Assembly: GCA_031397815.1 (NCBI GenBank)
Contig: JANNMJ010000234.1
Coordinates: 1-50,226 of the forward strand
Origin: JANNMJ01 sp031397815
GTDB taxonomy: Bacteria; Bacteroidota; Bacteroidia; Cytophagales; Hymenobacteraceae
DNA length: 50,226 nucleotides
Reading direction: 5' to 3'
Made by a program: the position numbers and the translations under genes. Numbering within the stretch: the first letter of the stretch is position 1; each line of letters opens with the position of its first letter. This document shows, piece after piece, positions 21,537 through 29,535 of this stretch. The notes under the pieces are model-generated. The model did no database searches. It was not told the DNA's origin and saw nothing but the letters and a program-made list of their open reading frames with translations.

Positions 21537-21935
21537 ATGAATACTGATCCGATTGCCGATTATCTGACCCGCGTGCGTAACGCCATCAAGGCAAACCACC
21601 GCGTGGTTGAGATTCCGGCCTCCAACCTCAAGAAAGAGATCACCAAGGTTCTCTACGCTAAGGGGTACTTCCAGAGCTACCGTTTCGATGATTCGACGGT
21701 ACAGGGCACGATTAAGATCGCGCTCAAGTACAATCCGCTTACCCGCCAGTCGGCGATCATGAAGCTCGAGCGCATCTCGAAGCCAGGTCTGCGTAAGTAC
21801 GCGTCAGCTGATGAGCTGCCACGCGTACTGAACGGCCTCGGCGTCGCAGTGATGTCGACGAGCCGTGGTGTGATGACCGACAAAGAAGCGCGTAAGGAAA
21901 ATATCGGAGGAGAAGTCCTCTGCTACGTGTACTAA
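21537..21935 (+). CDS. rpsH: 30S ribosomal protein S8 (uS8)
   Basis: 132 residues, normal length. DPIADYLTRVRNAIKANHRVVEIP at the start in typical order, RISKPGLRKYASADELPRVLNGLGVAVMSTSRGVMTD, and a C terminus ending GGEVLCYVY are diagnostic. S8 is a primary binder of the central 16S domain and, in E. coli, the translational repressor of the spc operon. It is now the first gene of a separate transcript, with two candidate promoters directly upstream. Confidence 0.98.
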   Translation: MNTDPIADYLTRVRNAIKANHRVVEIPASNLKKEITKVLYAKGYFQSYRFDDSTVQGTIKIALKYNPLTRQSAIMKLERISKPGLRKYASADELPRVLNGLGVAVMSTSRGVMTDKEARKENIGGEVLCYVY

Positions 21936-21969
21936 GCCAGCGGCCCTCTAACTCGATACGAACTAGATT

Positions 21970-22524
21970 ATGTCGCGCATTGGTAAACTCCCCATCGCCC
22001 TGCCTTCCAACGTGGAAGTGGCGGTGTCGGCCCAAAACGAAGTAACGGTCAAAGGCCCGAAAGGCAGCCTCCACATGATGGTGGACCGTGATATTACGGT
22101 GGCAAAAGAAGATGGCCAGCTGGTCGTTTCCCGCCCCACTGAGCAAAAGCGCCACAAGGCGATGCACGGCCTTTACCGGTCGCTGCTCAGCAACATGGTG
22201 CAGGGTGTGAGCGAAGGCTTTACGTTCCAGCTGGAGCTGGTTGGTGTGGGTTACAAAGCCACCGCCACCAACAACATCCTGGAGCTGGCGCTGGGTTACT
22301 CGCACAATATCTTCCTGGCACTGCCGCCGGAAGTAACGGCTACGGCCGTAACCGATAAAGGCAAAAGCCCAATTGTAACGCTTGTTTCTTACGACAAGCA
22401 GCTGCTGGGTCAAGTCGCCGCTAAAATCCGCGGTCTGCGGAAAGTCGAGCCTTACAAAGGCAAAGGCGTGCGGTTCGTGGGTGAGATTATCCGTCGTAAG
22501 GCCGGTAAAACGGCTTCCAAATAA
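21970..22524 (+). CDS. rplF: 50S ribosomal protein L6 (uL6)
   Basis: 184 residues. MSRIGKLPIALPSNVEV, VKGPKGSLHMMVDRDI, ALYR-like GLYRSLLSNMVQGVSEGFTFQLELVGVGYKA and the C-terminal RKVEPYKGKGVRFVGEIIRRKAGKTASK fit L6. It binds near the sarcin-ricin loop. Gap to rpsH is 34 bp. Confidence 0.98.
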   Translation: MSRIGKLPIALPSNVEVAVSAQNEVTVKGPKGSLHMMVDRDITVAKEDGQLVVSRPTEQKRHKAMHGLYRSLLSNMVQGVSEGFTFQLELVGVGYKATATNNILELALGYSHNIFLALPPEVTATAVTDKGKSPIVTLVSYDKQLLGQVAAKIRGLRKVEPYKGKGVRFVGEIIRRKAGKTASK

Positions 22525-22542
22525 TAAAGTCAGCAATCTGCC

Positions 22543-22893
22543 ATGGCAGTTAAGACCCAAGCCGAGCGGCGGCAGCGCATCAAATGGCACATCCGGAGCA
22601 AAATCTCCGGTACCGCCGAGCGCCCGCGTCTGTCGGTGTTTCGTTCTAACAAGAGCATTTACGCCCAACTGATCGACGATACTACCGGCACCACGCTGGC
22701 AGCTGCTTCGTCGCAGAAAGAGGCAGAAAAAGCCCCTAAGTCGGAGCAATCCACTATGGTAGGCAAGGCCATCGCCGCGAAGGCGCTGGAAAAAGGCATC
22801 ACGGAGATCGTGTTCGACCGTTCGGGCTATCTCTACCACGGGCGCGTGAAGCAGCTGGCCGAAGGGGCCCGCGAAGGCGGCCTCAAATTCTAA
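22543..22893 (+). CDS. rplR: 50S ribosomal protein L18 (uL18)
   Basis: 116 residues. RRQRIKWHIRSKISGTAERPRLSVFRSNKSIYAQLIDD in typical order, then VGKAIAAKALEKGITEIVFDRSGYLYHGRVKQLAEGAREGGLKF. L18 binds 5S rRNA with L5. It lies 18 bp after rplF in the expected order. Confidence 0.97.
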   Translation: MAVKTQAERRQRIKWHIRSKISGTAERPRLSVFRSNKSIYAQLIDDTTGTTLAAASSQKEAEKAPKSEQSTMVGKAIAAKALEKGITEIVFDRSGYLYHGRVKQLAEGAREGGLKF

Positions 22894-22905
22894 GCAAGCG
22901 CAACC

Positions 22906-23436
22906 ATGCTCCGCGATAAAAGAGACAACAACCCGACGACGGTCAAGAACTCCGAGACCGATCTCAAGGAAAAAGTAGTGGCCATCAACCGCGTCGCTAC
23001 TGCCACGAAAGGTGGCCGTCGTTTTAGCTTTTCGGCCGTAGTGGTCGTCGGCGACGGCAACGGTACCGTAGGCTACGGCCTCGGCAAAGCCAACGAAGTG
23101 ACCGACGCCATCGCTAAAGGCGTTGACGATGCGAAGAAGAATCTCGTGAAGATTCCGCTTTACAAGCACACCGTGCCGCATCCGATGATCGGTAAGTACT
23201 CGGGCGGTTTCGTCCTCGTACAGCCAGCCGCTGCCGGTACCGGCGTAATCGCGGGTGGTGCTATGCGTGCCGTGTTCGAGAGCGCCGGCATCCGCGACGT
23301 ACTCGCCAAGTCGAAAGGCTCGTCGAACCCCCACAACGTGGTTAAAGCTACCCTCGATGCGCTGCTGAAAATGCGCGACCCATCGGTCGTAGCGCAGCAG
23401 CGTGGTATCAGCCTCCAGCAAGTTTTCAACGGCTAA
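22906..23436 (+). CDS. rpsE: 30S ribosomal protein S5 (uS5)
   Basis: 176 residues. LKEKVVAINRVATATKGGRRFSFSAVVVVGDG and GTVGYGLGKANEVTDAIAKGVDDAKKNLVKIPLYKHT contain the S5 dsRBD-like N-terminal domain, and GIRDVLAKSKGSSNPHNVVKATLDALLKM the C-terminal domain. S5 acts in decoding accuracy at the mRNA entry site with S3 and S4. rpmD follows after 5 bp. Confidence 0.98.
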   Translation: MLRDKRDNNPTTVKNSETDLKEKVVAINRVATATKGGRRFSFSAVVVVGDGNGTVGYGLGKANEVTDAIAKGVDDAKKNLVKIPLYKHTVPHPMIGKYSGGFVLVQPAAAGTGVIAGGAMRAVFESAGIRDVLAKSKGSSNPHNVVKATLDALLKMRDPSVVAQQRGISLQQVFNG

Positions 23437-23441
23437 GCAAG

Positions 23442-23618
23442 ATGGCGCACGTAACGATCAAACAAATCAAGAGCACCATCGACCGGCCAGAGCGTCAAAA
23501 GCGCACGATGGCAGCCCTTGGCCTCAAGCGTATCAATCATTCGGTCACGGTCGAGAACACCCCGCAAATTGCTGGGATGATCCGCGCGATCAGCCACTTG
23601 GTGACCGTCACCGAATAA
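23442..23618 (+). CDS. rpmD: 50S ribosomal protein L30 (uL30)
   Basis: 58 residues, typical for bacterial L30. It reads MAHVTIKQIKSTIDRPERQK, then RTMAALGLKRINHSV and ends HLVTVTE. The pattern IKS-x-I-x-RP-x(2)-Q-x(2)-T-x(2)-ALGL is the L30 signature. It is placed between rpsE and rplO as in other spc operons. Confidence 0.95.
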   Translation: MAHVTIKQIKSTIDRPERQKRTMAALGLKRINHSVTVENTPQIAGMIRAISHLVTVTE

Positions 23619-23633
23619 GCACCCCGAACCCAG

Positions 23634-24077
23634 ATGAATCTGAGTAACCTCCGGCCCCAGGCCGGTTCGGTGCGCGTGTCGAAACGCCTTGGCCGGGGTA
23701 CCGGCTCGGGCGGCGGCGGCACCGCTACCCGTGGCCACAAAGGCGCGCAATCGCGCTCGGGCTACAAAAGCAAGGCTCACTTTGAAGGCGGCCAGATGCC
23801 ACTTCAGCGCCGCTTGCCTAAGTTTGGGTTTAATAACCTGAATCGCGTTGAGTACCAGCCGATCAATCTTGCTCTCCTTCAGGAGCATGCTGAGAAAGGC
23901 ACCGCGGTATTCGATCACGCGTACCTGACTTCGAACCGTATGGCTTCGAAGAACGACAAAATCAAAATCCTCGGCACGGGCACTCTGACCACCGCCGTTG
24001 AAGTTCACGCCCACGCATTCTCGAAGTCGGCCCTGGCCGCCATCGAGCAGGCGGGTGGTAAAGCTGTCACGCTCTAA
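23634..24077 (+). CDS. rplO: 50S ribosomal protein L15 (uL15)
   Basis: 147 residues. The N-terminal MNLSNLRPQAGSVRVSKRLGRGTGSGGGGTATRGHKGAQSRSG (in outline) is the conserved Gly/Arg-rich rRNA-binding extension, and FEGGQMPLQRRLPKFGFNN plus the C-terminal HAFSKSALAAIEQAGGKAVTL are typical. L15 is a late assembly protein of the 50S. secY follows 21 bp downstream, as usual. Confidence 0.97.
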   Translation: MNLSNLRPQAGSVRVSKRLGRGTGSGGGGTATRGHKGAQSRSGYKSKAHFEGGQMPLQRRLPKFGFNNLNRVEYQPINLALLQEHAEKGTAVFDHAYLTSNRMASKNDKIKILGTGTLTTAVEVHAHAFSKSALAAIEQAGGKAVTL

Positions 24078-24098
24078 GGGAATCTCCTTCCAGTCGGG

Positions 24099-25433
24099 AT
24101 GAATAAGATCATCACAACGATCAAGAACATTTTTGCGATTGAGGATCTGCGTACGCGGATCCTCAATACGCTGTTTTATATCGCCATCTTCCGGCTGGGT
24201 TCTTACGTTGTGCTGCCGGGCGTAAACCCGCTGCTGCTCAAAAAGGAAGGAGCTCAGGGGGTATTGGGTCTGCTGGATACGCTGCTCGGCGGCGCTTTCA
24301 GTAACGCCTCGATCTTCGGATTGGGGATCATGCCCTACATCTCGGCCTCTATCGTGCTGCAATTGCTCACGATTGCCGTGCCGTATTTCCAGAAGATGCA
24401 GAAGGATGGAGAATCGGGACGTAAGAAGATCAACCAGATCACACGCGTCATCACGATTTTCATCACCCTCGCGCAATCCATCGCCTACATCGCGACGATT
24501 CCTGCCGAAGCCATCACGGCTTCACCAGCGATTTTCACGGTCTCTTCGATGCTGATTGTGACTGCTGGAACGATGTTCTGTATGTGGCTCGGTGAGAAAA
24601 TCACCGACAAAGGCATCGGTAACGGGATTTCGATGCTGATTATGATCGGTATCGTCTCGCGTCTGCCGGGTGCTATTCTCGCCGAAGCCGCTGCCAAGCA
24701 GCTTGGGGGCGCTTTGATCTTCCTTCTGGAGCTTGCCGTTCTGTTCTTCGTGGTAATGGCCGTTGTGATGCTGACACAAGCTGTCCGCCGCATTCCGGTT
24801 CAGTACGCGAAGCAAATTGGCGGCACGACACAGCTAGCCGGTCAGCGCCAGTTCATTCCGCTGAAAGTGAATGCGGCTGGGGTTATGCCGATCATCTTCG
24901 CTCAATCGTTGATGTTCATCCCGGCTATCGTAGCGGGCCAGTTCAAGTCGTCTTCAGACACGGCTTCAACGGTCGTGACGTTGTTCTCGGATTACACCTC
25001 TTGGGTGTATAACGTGACCTTCGCGCTGCTGATCATCGTGTTCACGTACTTCTACACGGCCATCACCGTCAACCCTACTCAGATCGCAGATGATCTGAAG
25101 CGGAGTGGCGGGTTTGTGCCGGGCGTGAAGCCAGGGGCAGCAACGTCGGACTTCATTGATGAGATTCTGACCCGTATTACCCTTCCGGGCGCGGTGGCTT
25201 TGGCGGTAATCGCCATTTTCCCAGCTATCGCCCTGCTGTTTGGTGTTACGCGTGAGTTCTCGCGGTTCTTCGGTGGCACGTCGCTCATCATTATGGTGGG
25301 TGTGGTGCTCGATACGATGAACCAAGTCGAGAGCTACCTGCTGATGCGTCATTACGACGGGATGATGAAGTCGGGTAAATTGAAAGGCGCACCAGGTTTG
25401 GCTCAGCCAAACGTTACGGCGCTCGCCTCTTAA
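24099..25433 (+). CDS. secY: Preprotein translocase subunit SecY
   Basis: 444 residues with ten hydrophobic segments expected for SecY. Landmarks include RILNTLFYIAIFRLGSYVVLPGV (TM1), GGAFSNASIFGLGIMPYISASI (plug and TM2), GNGISMLIMIGIVSRLP, VKVNAAGVMPIIFA-type segment PLKVNAAGVMPIIFAQSLM and the cytosolic loop NPTQIADDLKRSGGFVPGVKPG that contacts SecA and the ribosome. SecY is the inner-membrane channel used by all Sec-exported proteins here. It sits in the classic spc position with map and infA downstream. Confidence 0.98.
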   Translation: MNKIITTIKNIFAIEDLRTRILNTLFYIAIFRLGSYVVLPGVNPLLLKKEGAQGVLGLLDTLLGGAFSNASIFGLGIMPYISASIVLQLLTIAVPYFQKMQKDGESGRKKINQITRVITIFITLAQSIAYIATIPAEAITASPAIFTVSSMLIVTAGTMFCMWLGEKITDKGIGNGISMLIMIGIVSRLPGAILAEAAAKQLGGALIFLLELAVLFFVVMAVVMLTQAVRRIPVQYAKQIGGTTQLAGQRQFIPLKVNAAGVMPIIFAQSLMFIPAIVAGQFKSSSDTASTVVTLFSDYTSWVYNVTFALLIIVFTYFYTAITVNPTQIADDLKRSGGFVPGVKPGAATSDFIDEILTRITLPGAVALAVIAIFPAIALLFGVTREFSRFFGGTSLIIMVGVVLDTMNQVESYLLMRHYDGMMKSGKLKGAPGLAQPNVTALAS

Positions 25434-25441
25434 CCTGACTA

Positions 25442-26221
25442 ATGCTGACGTACAAAACGGAAGAGGAAATCGAGCTTATTCGTGCTAGCGCACGGGTGTT
25501 GGCTCGTGCCCACGGCGAAGTAGCCGCCCTCATCCGCGAAGGGGTTACAACGAAGGAGCTCGACAAAAGAGCGGAGGAAGTTATCTTGGACTTTGGTGGC
25601 AAGCCATCATTCAAAGGGTACAATAACTTCCCGGCCGCCCTCTGTATCTCAACCAACTCGGTCGTGGTGCACGGTTTCCCTAGCAAGTATGCCCTCAAGT
25701 CAGGCGACATCGTTTCTATCGACTGCGGCGTTTTTCTGAACGGTTACCACGCCGATTCCGCTTACACCTACGGGGTGGGTGAGATTGACCCAGCTGTACA
25801 AGCCCTGCTCGACGACACCAAAGCCTCGCTTTACCTCGGTATCGAGCAGGCAGTGGCGGGGAATCGGATGGGAGACGTCAGCTACGCGATTCAGAACTAC
25901 GTAGAGCGCAAAGGCTACGGCGTAGTAAGAGAGCTGGTCGGTCACGGTGTTGGCCGAAACCTGCACGAAAAACCAGATGTGCCTAACTACGGTAAGCGAG
26001 GCTCCGGCCCGCAGCTACAACCGGGTTTGGTCATCGCCATCGAACCAATGGTGAATCTGGGGACTAAGAGCGTGGTGCAAGAAGCAGACGGCTGGACAAT
26101 CCGGACAAAGGATCGAAAGCCATCCGCACATTTCGAGCACACGGTCGTGGTGCGAAAAGGTCAGGCTGAAATCCTGACTTCGTTTGAGTACATCGAGCAG
26201 GCCATCGCTCAGCACGCCTAA
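25442..26221 (+). CDS. map: Type I methionine aminopeptidase
   Basis: 259 residues. All five metal ligands are seen in order: Asp in SIDCGVFLNGYHADSAYT (two Asp), His in LVGHGVGRNLHEKPDVPNYG, Glu in VIAIEPMVNLG, and Glu in HFEHTVVVRKG. Removes the N-terminal Met from nascent proteins at the ribosome. The start is 8 bp after secY, so it is cotranscribed. Confidence 0.97.
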   Translation: MLTYKTEEEIELIRASARVLARAHGEVAALIREGVTTKELDKRAEEVILDFGGKPSFKGYNNFPAALCISTNSVVVHGFPSKYALKSGDIVSIDCGVFLNGYHADSAYTYGVGEIDPAVQALLDDTKASLYLGIEQAVAGNRMGDVSYAIQNYVERKGYGVVRELVGHGVGRNLHEKPDVPNYGKRGSGPQLQPGLVIAIEPMVNLGTKSVVQEADGWTIRTKDRKPSAHFEHTVVVRKGQAEILTSFEYIEQAIAQHA

Positions 26222-26229
26222 AGTAGCCT

Positions 26230-26448
26230 ATGCCGAAGACTTCTTCGATTGAACAAGACGGGACGATTCTGGAAGCCCTCTCGAACGCGATGTTTCGCGT
26301 GGAGCTGCAGAACGGTCACCAGGTCATTGCCCATATTTCCGGTAAGATGCGGATGCACTACATCAAGATCTTGCCGGGTGATAAAGTGAAGCTTGAAATG
26401 TCGCCCTACGATTTGTCAAAGGGCCGCATTGTCTATCGCTACAAGTAA
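26230..26448 (+). CDS. infA: Translation initiation factor IF-1
   Basis: 72 residues, an S1-type OB fold. Core motifs: IEQDGTILEALSNAMFRVELQNGHQVIAHISGKMRMHYIKILPGDKV and SPYDLSKGRIVYRYK, both typical. IF-1 blocks the A site during initiation and helps IF-2/IF-3. Starts 8 bp after map. A 132-bp gap to rpmJ follows. Confidence 0.98.
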   Translation: MPKTSSIEQDGTILEALSNAMFRVELQNGHQVIAHISGKMRMHYIKILPGDKVKLEMSPYDLSKGRIVYRYK

Positions 26449-26549
26449 CTCGTTGATTGGGCCTTTCGTGTTAGCGCTAGTCGGTAACTCGAAATCCAGT
26501 ATCGAATTGTGATTTTTTCCCGCCGTGAGGCGGTTTCCTCCACCCAGCC

Positions 26550-26563
26550 AGCTACTAGTAGCT
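26550..26563. repeat. 14-bp palindrome before rpmJ
   Basis: AGCTACTAGTAGCT is a perfect palindrome 17 bp before the rpmJ ATG. A second hairpin, CCGCC GTGA GGCGG after a T-run, lies just upstream (about 26520-26533). Both could shape the leader of rpmJ. No protein link is known. Confidence 0.4.
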
Positions 26564-26580
26564 CCAGCTAACCGAACGCA

Positions 26581-26697
26581 ATGAAAGTCAAAGCGTCAGT
26601 CAAGAAGCGCAGCGAGGATTGCAAAGTCATCCGTCGCAAAGGCAAATTGTACGTCATCAACAAAAAAAACCCACGCTTTAAGCAGCGTCAAGGGTAA
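26581..26697 (+). CDS. rpmJ: 50S ribosomal protein L36 (bL36), C-minus form
   Basis: 38 residues beginning MKVKASVKKRSEDCKVIRRK and ending NPRFKQRQG. Only one Cys (Cys14) remains of the zinc ligands C11, C14, C27 and H33 in the zinc-binding form; positions 11, 27 and 33 are Ser, Asn and Phe. It is therefore a zinc-free paralogue type, as is common when cells face zinc limitation. It is placed between infA and rpsM as expected. Confidence 0.95.
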   Translation: MKVKASVKKRSEDCKVIRRKGKLYVINKKNPRFKQRQG

Positions 26698-26715
26698 GTT
26701 AAGCCAACCAGAACA

Positions 26716-27093
26716 ATGGCAAGAATTGCAGGTGTTGATATCCCGGACAACAAACGGGGTGTAATCTCGCTCACATACATTTTCGGGATCGGCCGGAGCC
26801 TAGCTTCGTCGATTCTCGCGAAAGCCGGCGTCGGCGACGACAAAAAGGTGAAAGACTGGACGGAAGCCGAGATGGTGGAAGTTCGGGCAATCATCGCCGC
26901 TGAGCACAAAACCGAGGGCGTACTGCGCTCGGAGGTGCAGCTGAACATCAAGCGTTTGATGGATATCGGTTGCTACCGTGGGCTGCGTCACCGTAAGGGC
27001 CTTCCGGTCCGCGGGCAGCGCACGAAAAACAACTCGCGCACCCGGAAGGGCAAGCGGAAGACCGTGGCCAACAAGAAGAAGGCTACGAAATAA
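26716..27093 (+). CDS. rpsM: 30S ribosomal protein S13 (uS13)
   Basis: 125 residues. MARIAGVDIPDNKRGVISLTYIFGIG at the start and CYRGLRHRKGLPVRGQRTKNNSRTRKG at the C terminus are diagnostic, with a Lys-rich tail (KRKTVANKKKATK). S13 sits at the 30S head and touches the P-site tRNA and L5. A 90-bp gap with a GC hairpin separates it from rpsK. Confidence 0.98.
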   Translation: MARIAGVDIPDNKRGVISLTYIFGIGRSLASSILAKAGVGDDKKVKDWTEAEMVEVRAIIAAEHKTEGVLRSEVQLNIKRLMDIGCYRGLRHRKGLPVRGQRTKNNSRTRKGKRKTVANKKKATK

Positions 27094-27113
27094 CCGATAG
27101 CAATCACCGCCGA

Positions 27114-27160
27114 CGGGCGGCGCGTGTTACGCAGTATCTGCTGCGACCCACCGCCGCCCG
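27114..27160. repeat. GC-rich hairpin in the rpsM-rpsK gap
   Basis: CGGGCGGCG (27114-27122) pairs with CGCCGCCCG (27152-27160) around a 29-nt loop. It is followed by no U-tract. The hairpin may be a processing site or an attenuator in the alpha operon. Confidence 0.55.
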
Positions 27161-27183
27161 CTGGCTAAGATGTCAGCAATCAA

Positions 27184-27579
27184 ATGGCACAAGCAAAACG
27201 GAAAGACAAAGCCAAGAAGCGCGTAGTGGTAGTGGAGCCCGTCGGGCAAGTCCACATCAAATCGAGCTTCAACAATATCATCATCTCGATCACTAACAAC
27301 AACGGTCAGGTGATTTCGTGGGCATCTGCCGGCAAGATGGGGTTCCGTGGTTCGAAAAAGAACACGCCCTACGCTGCCCAGATGGCCGCCTCCGACTGCG
27401 CCAAAGTGGCGCACGAGCTCGGGATGCGTAAATGCGAGGTATTCGTGAAAGGACCAGGAGCCGGCCGTGAATCGGCCATCCGTACGGTTCAGAACGCGGG
27501 TATCGAAGTGACGCTGATTCGTGACGTGACGCCGCTGCCGCACAACGGCTGCCGCCCACCGAAGCGCCGCCGCGTGTAA
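27184..27579 (+). CDS. rpsK: 30S ribosomal protein S11 (uS11)
   Basis: 131 residues. HIKSSFNNIIISITNNNGQVISWASAGKMGFRGSKKNTPYAAQMAA (in order) and RDVTPLPHNGCRPPKRRRV are signature regions. S11 lies on the platform at the mRNA exit. It follows the rpsM-rpsK gap hairpin. Confidence 0.98.
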   Translation: MAQAKRKDKAKKRVVVVEPVGQVHIKSSFNNIIISITNNNGQVISWASAGKMGFRGSKKNTPYAAQMAASDCAKVAHELGMRKCEVFVKGPGAGRESAIRTVQNAGIEVTLIRDVTPLPHNGCRPPKRRRV

Positions 27580-27651
27580 TCTGCGCTTTGACGCAGAGAG
27601 ATCCTGAGAGAAAGTTGTTGTAAGTAGAATCAAGAAAACGCGTTTCGGAGA

Positions 27652-28257
27652 ATGGCACGTTATACCGGCCCGAAAACCAAAATTGCTCGTCGCTTCTCGG
27701 AGCCGATCTTCGGCCCCAGCAAGTCGCTAACGAAGAAAAATTACCCTCCTGGCATGCACGGCCGGGGGCGTCGTAAGAAACAGTCGGAATATGCTGTCCA
27801 GTTGATGGAGAAGCAGAAAGCCAAGTACATCTACGGCGTACTGGAAAAGCAATTTGCTAACCTGTTCGACAAAGCTGCCCGTCAGAAAGGCATCACTGGC
27901 GAAAACCTGTTGGCATTGCTCGAATCGCGTCTCGACAACACGGTGTACCGTTTCGGTATTGCGCCGACTCGTCGCGCGGCTCGCCAAATTGTGCTGCACA
28001 AGCACATCACGGTGAACGGTGAAGTCGTTAACATCCCGTCGTACCACCTGAAGCCCGGCGACGTGGTGGCGGTGCGCGAGAAGTCGAAGTCTCTCGAAAC
28101 CATCACGACGAGCCTGTCGGTGCGTAATGCCCGTCAGTTCACGTGGTTGGAGTGGGATGGGCGCGAATTGAGCGGTAAGCTCAACCAGTACCCGACTCGC
28201 GATCAGATCCCGGAGAAAATCCAGGAGCAGCTGATCGTCGAATTGTACTCGAAGTAA
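27652..28257 (+). CDS. rpsD: 30S ribosomal protein S4 (uS4)
   Basis: 201 residues. MARYTGPKTKIARRF, SPYGVQLREKQ-type segment SEYAVQLMEKQKAKYIYGVLEKQF, and the S4 domain LESRLDNTVYRFGIAPTRRAARQIVLHKHITVNGEVVNIPSYHLKPGD (in order) are diagnostic. No zinc-binding Cys cluster is present. S4 nucleates 30S assembly and, in E. coli, represses the alpha operon by binding an mRNA pseudoknot. A large hairpin lies downstream of it, before rpoA. Confidence 0.98.
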   Translation: MARYTGPKTKIARRFSEPIFGPSKSLTKKNYPPGMHGRGRRKKQSEYAVQLMEKQKAKYIYGVLEKQFANLFDKAARQKGITGENLLALLESRLDNTVYRFGIAPTRRAARQIVLHKHITVNGEVVNIPSYHLKPGDVVAVREKSKSLETITTSLSVRNARQFTWLEWDGRELSGKLNQYPTRDQIPEKIQEQLIVELYSK

Positions 28258-28266
28258 GGTAGCCCT

Positions 28267-28318
28267 TAACGCGGCTCCGGCCCTTTTTGCGCAGCAGAGA
28301 GGGTCGGAGTCGGCGTTA
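28267..28318 (+). promoter_or_regulatory. Long stem-loop between rpsD and rpoA
   Basis: TAACGCGGCTCCGGCCCT pairs with AGGGTCGGAGTCGGCGTTA through G-U wobbles and one bulged base, with a 15-nt loop that starts TTTTT. The rpsD-rpoA gap is 207 nt, long for this operon. A role in attenuation or mRNA stability is inferred. Confidence 0.6.
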
Positions 28319-28464
28319 TGTTCGGGGGATGACTGAAGTAGGGGCGGCCGGTTTGGCTTACTGCTACTGAGGTCAGATAACTGGGACGCTTCGTCTCATT
28401 TAGGAAATCTCCCTCGCTGACTTTCTTTGGAGAATCACTGTTAACCGACCTTTCTTTTCAGAAA

Positions 28465-29454
28465 ATGGCCATTTTAGCTTTCCAGATGCCCGACCGCGTC
28501 GTGATGGAGAAATCCGACGACTTCCGTGGCACATTTGAATTCAAGCCGCTCGAAAAAGGCTACGGCGTAACGATTGGCAACGCCCTGCGGCGGATCCTCT
28601 TGTCGTCGCTCGAAGGCTATGCTTTCACGTCGGTTCGGATTCCGAGCGTACTGCACGAATTCTCGACCATCGATGGCGTCATCGAGGACGTTGCTGAGAT
28701 CATCCTCAACTTGAAGATGGTTCGGCTCAAGAAGATCAACGAAGCCGTAGAAGACCGTATTACTGTTACGGTGAGCGGTAAAGACACGCTGACGGCCGGT
28801 GATTTCGATCATTCGATGATCGGTTTCCGGACGCTCAACCCCGACCATATCATCTGCCACCTCGACCCTAGCAAAACGCTGGAGCTGGAGCTGACGATTC
28901 AGAAGGGCCGCGGGTACGTTCCTGCTGAAGAGAACAAGCCGAATGATTCGGCCATCGGTCAGATTGCGATTGACGCTATCTACACCCCGATCAAGAACGT
29001 GAAGTACTCGGTGGAAAACACCCGCGTGGAGCAGAAGACCGACTACGAGAAACTCGTACTCGATATTCAGTCCGACGGCTCTATCCATCCGGAAGAGGCG
29101 CTGAAAGGCGCTGCCAACATTCTGATTCAACACTTCGCGCTGTTCTCCGACTCGACGATGCAAGTGCATCAGCCGCGTCCGATTGAGAACGTCGCGGTGG
29201 ATGAAGAGACGATGTCGATGCGCAAGACGCTGAAAACGCCACTCGAAGACCTCGGTCTGTCGGTGCGCGCGTTCAACTGCTTGAAGGCTGCCGACGTACG
29301 CTCGCTGGGCGATCTGGTCAAACTGGACCTCTCGGAGATGATGAAGTTCCGCAACTTCGGTAAGAAGAGCTTGACGGAATTGGAGAACTTGGTACAGGAG
29401 AAAGGCTTGACGTTCGGAATGGACGTGGCCAAGTACCGTCTGGAACAAGATTAG
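28465..29454 (+). CDS. rpoA: DNA-directed RNA polymerase subunit alpha
   Basis: 329 residues, standard. The N-terminal domain has FKPLEKGYGVTIGNALRRILLSSLEGYAFTSVRI (in order) for dimerisation, and the alpha-CTD (about 250-320) has LEDLGLSVRAFNCLKAADVRSLGDLVKL and MMKFRNFGKKSLTELENLV, the helix-hairpin-helix that binds UP elements and activators. It assembles with beta, beta' and omega. It follows rpsD after 207 bp and precedes rplQ. Confidence 0.98.
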   Translation: MAILAFQMPDRVVMEKSDDFRGTFEFKPLEKGYGVTIGNALRRILLSSLEGYAFTSVRIPSVLHEFSTIDGVIEDVAEIILNLKMVRLKKINEAVEDRITVTVSGKDTLTAGDFDHSMIGFRTLNPDHIICHLDPSKTLELELTIQKGRGYVPAEENKPNDSAIGQIAIDAIYTPIKNVKYSVENTRVEQKTDYEKLVLDIQSDGSIHPEEALKGAANILIQHFALFSDSTMQVHQPRPIENVAVDEETMSMRKTLKTPLEDLGLSVRAFNCLKAADVRSLGDLVKLDLSEMMKFRNFGKKSLTELENLVQEKGLTFGMDVAKYRLEQD

Positions 29455-29458
29455 CGAG

Positions 29459-29466
29459 TATCTTTG
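29459..29466 (+). promoter_or_regulatory. -7-like box TATCTTTG before rplQ
   Basis: TATCTTTG matches TAnnTTTG and lies 5 bp after the rpoA stop and 70 bp before rplQ. No TTG lies 19 nt upstream. It may be an internal promoter for rplQ or chance. Confidence 0.4.
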
Positions 29467-29535
29467 CGGCCCGCCGCGCGGCGGCCAACCAAATCAAGCG
29501 CGCTGTGAAGCGCACCTTAGGAAGAAAACGGTCCG

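Noticed and set aside
21757..23421. 554-residue minus-strand frame opposite rpsH, rplF, rplR and rpsE
   Set aside because: Overlaps four certain ribosomal genes and has shadow composition (His/Arg/Phe-rich).
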